NCBI GenBank assembly: GCA_900548385.1
Contig: URKJ01000018.1
Coordinates: 21,962-85,961 of the forward strand
Length of the DNA stretch: 64,000 nucleotides
Reading direction: 5' to 3'
Source of the DNA: an uncultured bacterium
GTDB lineage: Bacteria; Verrucomicrobiota; Lentisphaeria; Victivallales; UBA1829
Below, piece by piece: positions 62,112-64,000 of the stretch; within the stretch, counting starts at the first letter, position 1, and each line of letters starts with the position of its first letter. Under the pieces are notes generated by a model that worked only from the letters and a program-made list of their open reading frames with translations, had not been told where the DNA came from and did not search any database. Position numbers and translations under genes: made by a program.

Positions 62112-62714
62112 GTGACACAGACGGAAACAATCAGCCGGAAAAAGGCTGTCTGGACTCTGTTTTTTGAGTTTTTCAAAATCGCAACTTTTGTGGTCGGCGG
62201 CGGATTTGCAATTCTGGTCGTTGCGGAAGACGTGTTCGCAAGACGGCACAAATGGCTCCGGGAAGGCGAACTTTCCGACATGCTTGCGATCATTCAGACC
62301 GTACCGGGACTCACCGCCGGAAATATTGCGATCTATGCGGGCTACCGCGTCGCCGGGGTCCGGGGAGCCCTCGCCGCATTGGCCGGCGTTGCACTGCCGT
62401 CCTTTCTCGTCATCACCGTCATTGCCATGGGATTCGGCATGATTCCCATGGAAAACAAACTCATTCAGGGAGCATTCCTCGGAGTCCGGACCGCAATGAC
62501 CGGGCTTACGCTCGTTGCCCTTCTGCGCATTTGGAACGGATCCGTGAGAGACAAAGTGCAGATGCTTCTGTTTCTCGCAGGAGTGTTCGCAATCATCGCA
62601 TTTCACCTGAATCCGGGATGGCTGATCGGCGGCTCCCTGCTGTTCGGGATCATCTACTGCATGTTTATCTGTGACAGACTTCCGGCGGCGGCAGAATCCG
62701 GGGAGACGGAATAA
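62112..62714 (+). CDS. Chromate transporter (CHR) family protein, subunit 1
   Basis: The 200-residue membrane protein is a short, single-domain CHR protein. The motif FFKIATFVVGGGFAILVVAEDVF and the TVPGLTAGNIAIYAGYRVAG block match the conserved halves of ChrA. The GTG start follows CAGGAG. It pairs with the next gene, with a 1-base overlap (TAATG), so the two probably form a heterodimer equal to one long ChrA. The substrate may be chromate or another oxyanion. Confidence 0.9.
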   Translation: MTQTETISRKKAVWTLFFEFFKIATFVVGGGFAILVVAEDVFARRHKWLREGELSDMLAIIQTVPGLTAGNIAIYAGYRVAGVRGALAALAGVALPSFLVITVIAMGFGMIPMENKLIQGAFLGVRTAMTGLTLVALLRIWNGSVRDKVQMLLFLAGVFAIIAFHLNPGWLIGGSLLFGIIYCMFICDRLPAAAESGETE

Positions 62715-63328
62715 TGCATTACTTCTGGATGTTCCTGACGTTTGTTTATTTCGGTTTTCTGTGTCTGAGCGGAGGCGGCAGTTTGATCCAGTTTTATATC
62801 GACGAACTGGTCAATGCGCGTCACTGGATGACTTTGGAGGAACTGGGAAACTTTCTTGCGATCTCGCAGGTGACGCCGGGACCGATCGGCGTCAATCTGG
62901 CAACATTCATCGGCTATCAGCAGGGCGGCATTATCGGCGGGCTGCTCTGCACTGTGGGTCTGCTCCTGCCTTCGTTTTTCCTGATGTCGCTTGCCGTGAA
63001 ATCCTATGACAAATGGCAGAACAGCCGCCTTGTAAAAAGTCTGATGTACGGAGTCAAACCGATCACGGCGTCGCTGATCGTAACCGCTCTGTTCGCATGT
63101 CTGGGCATGTCGATTTTCACCACGGAAATTCCGTTCGACCGACTGTTCCGCTTTTTCACGGAAAAGCCCGGAAACGGAACGGCGGAAACGTTCGCTCTAC
63201 GGCCGGAAATGCTTCCGATCCTTGCATTCGCCATCTGGGCTCTCTACAAACAGAAACTGAGCATCATGGCGGTGATCTTTCTTTCCGCCGGAGCCGGGAC
63301 CGGGCTTTACTGGCTGTTCGGAGCGTGA
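62714..63328 (+). CDS. Chromate transporter (CHR) family protein, subunit 2
   Basis: The 204-residue partner of the previous gene has FVYFGFLCLSGGGSLIQFYIDELV and QVTPGPIGVNLATFIGYQQGG, the CHR signature in its second form. About six membrane segments are predicted. Its last 22 bases overlap the convergent AraC gene. Confidence 0.9.
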   Translation: MHYFWMFLTFVYFGFLCLSGGGSLIQFYIDELVNARHWMTLEELGNFLAISQVTPGPIGVNLATFIGYQQGGIIGGLLCTVGLLLPSFFLMSLAVKSYDKWQNSRLVKSLMYGVKPITASLIVTALFACLGMSIFTTEIPFDRLFRFFTEKPGNGTAETFALRPEMLPILAFAIWALYKQKLSIMAVIFLSAGAGTGLYWLFGA

Positions 63329-63945
63329 CCGGGGGAACCGAAACGGTTTTCCGTATCGGCGAACCGGGCAGGATCCCGCCGGTAGACGCCCGGCGGAACA
63401 TGGTGAAACGCGGAAAAACAACGGGTAAAATAATAAACGTCGCTGAATCCGCACTGCCGGGCTACCTCGGCAATCGTGCAGTAGGGGTCCAGAAGCAGAC
63501 GGCGTGCAAGTTTCATTCTCAGTACCGTTAAATAACGCAAGGGGGAAATTCCCAGTCTGCTGCGGAAAAGAAGATTCAGATGGCTTTGGCTGACAGCGGC
63601 TTTCCGTGCCACATCCCGCATCTGAATCGGCTGATCCAGAGACGCTTCCATATAATCGCAGGCGGTTTTGATCGAAGGATGCACATCCCCGTTTTCCCGC
63701 TGGACGGATTCAATCCGGTCGAGACGCAGAAGAATGGTCCGGATCAGCGATGCCGCCTGAAGTGGTTCATAAACCCGGTTCAATTCCGGAAGATCTTCAA
63801 ACCACCGCCGGATCAGACGGTCCCCGCCGGAACGGATCCTGCAAAGGTTCCGCGGCTGTTCCGTCTCCAGTTCAAACACGGCATAAACGGTCCGGCAGCA
63901 TTCCAGATTGCTCCTTTCGTGCTCCTGATGCGGAGGGATCAGAAA
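63307..63945 (-). CDS. AraC-family transcriptional regulator, 5'-truncated at contig end
   Basis: About 213 genuine residues are present. A partial N-terminal sensing region starts FLIPPHQEHERSNLE (cupin-like ligand domain). The AraC DNA-binding domain follows at about residues 105-195, with two helix-turn-helices (MRDVARKAAVSQSHLNLLFRS and IAEVARQCGFSDVYYFTRCF). The gene runs off the genomic sequence at 63945; an apparent start MYKRQ just upstream is encoded by the sequencing adapter. Its target is unknown. Confidence 0.9.
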   Translation of the reverse strand, partial: FLIPPHQEHERSNLECCRTVYAVFELETEQPRNLCRIRSGGDRLIRRWFEDLPELNRVYEPLQAASLIRTILLRLDRIESVQRENGDVHPSIKTACDYMEASLDQPIQMRDVARKAAVSQSHLNLLFRSRLGISPLRYLTVLRMKLARRLLLDPYCTIAEVARQCGFSDVYYFTRCFSAFHHVPPGVYRRDPARFADTENRFGSPGHAPNSQ

Positions 63946-64000
63946 CTGTCTCTTATACACATCTGACGCTGCCGACGACTTAATAGGTGTCGATCTCGGT
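63946..64000. other. Illumina Nextera adapter and index (not genomic)
   Basis: The sequence starts with the transposase mosaic end CTGTCTCTTATACACATCT, continues with GACGCTGCCGACGA, an 8-base index (CTTAATAG) and GTGTCGATCTCGGT, which matches the Nextera i5 side (expected GTGTAGATCTCGGT, one mismatch). It should be trimmed. Confidence 0.98.

Noticed and set aside
63307..63960. AraC start codon at 63960 (MYKRQ...)
   Set aside because: Those five codons are encoded by the Nextera mosaic end, not by the genome.

Overview
The window looks like one end of a metagenome-assembled contig from a Gram-negative member of the PVC superphylum, most likely Lentisphaerota (Victivallales-like). Three things point there. 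There is a 52-residue basic protein of the PVC signature family. There are two secreted pseudopilins with an H-X9-DG motif, a type abundant in Lentisphaerae. Lipopolysaccharide-type genes are plentiful. The last 55 bases are not genomic: they are Illumina Nextera adapter plus index, so the real sequence ends at 63945.

Layout. 1-4.0 kb: translation/RNA cluster infB (5' truncated)-rbfA-nrnA-truB, then an unknown protein with a His-rich linker. 5.6-7.3 kb: a scar holding a decayed IS3-family transposase and an AT-rich orphan gene. 7.3-9.3 kb: secreted SGNH esterase and ung. 9.3-14.5 kb (minus): GntR/LacI-like regulator, pseudopilin, large secreted glycoside hydrolase. 14.7-15.5 kb: MarR regulator and small membrane protein. 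15.8-21.6 kb (plus): STAS protein, then arnC-arnA-arnD (lipid A aminoarabinose branch), an LPS-kinase-like protein lacking the usual catalytic Asp, and panB. 21.6-25.9 kb (minus): LprI-like protein, SGNH hydrolase, aconitase, PVC signature protein. 26.0-27.4 kb: lipoprotein, tRNA-Leu(CAA) and a two-gene phage-like remnant with a holin. 27.7-31.1 kb: pnp and thiI.

31.2-54.7 kb is a large surface-polysaccharide locus. A plus-strand operon (rfbF-rfbG-rfbH, a YerE/acetolactate-synthase-like ThDP enzyme, a polyprenyl-phosphate glycosyltransferase, a nucleotide-sugar reductase/epimerase) should make a CDP-3,6-dideoxyhexose, possibly a branched one. It converges on a minus-strand operon reading wzm-wzt-repeat methyltransferase-three GT2 enzymes-two nearly identical DUF4422/GT2 enzymes-glf-GT2. 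This points to an ABC-transporter-dependent O-polysaccharide containing galactofuranose, with a candidate capping/length-control methyltransferase. Divergent from wzm is a GT2-GtrA fusion followed by a large GT-C-like membrane protein. The 40-55 kb part is visibly more AT-rich than its flanks, as expected for an exchangeable surface locus.

54.7-63.9 kb: SNF2/SWIM helicase; a second regulator-pseudopilin-glycan hydrolase cassette (LacI, H-X9-DG pseudopilin, CBM + TIM-barrel hydrolase) with the same gene order as the one at 9.3-14.5 kb; a two-subunit chromate transporter; and an AraC regulator cut by the adapter.
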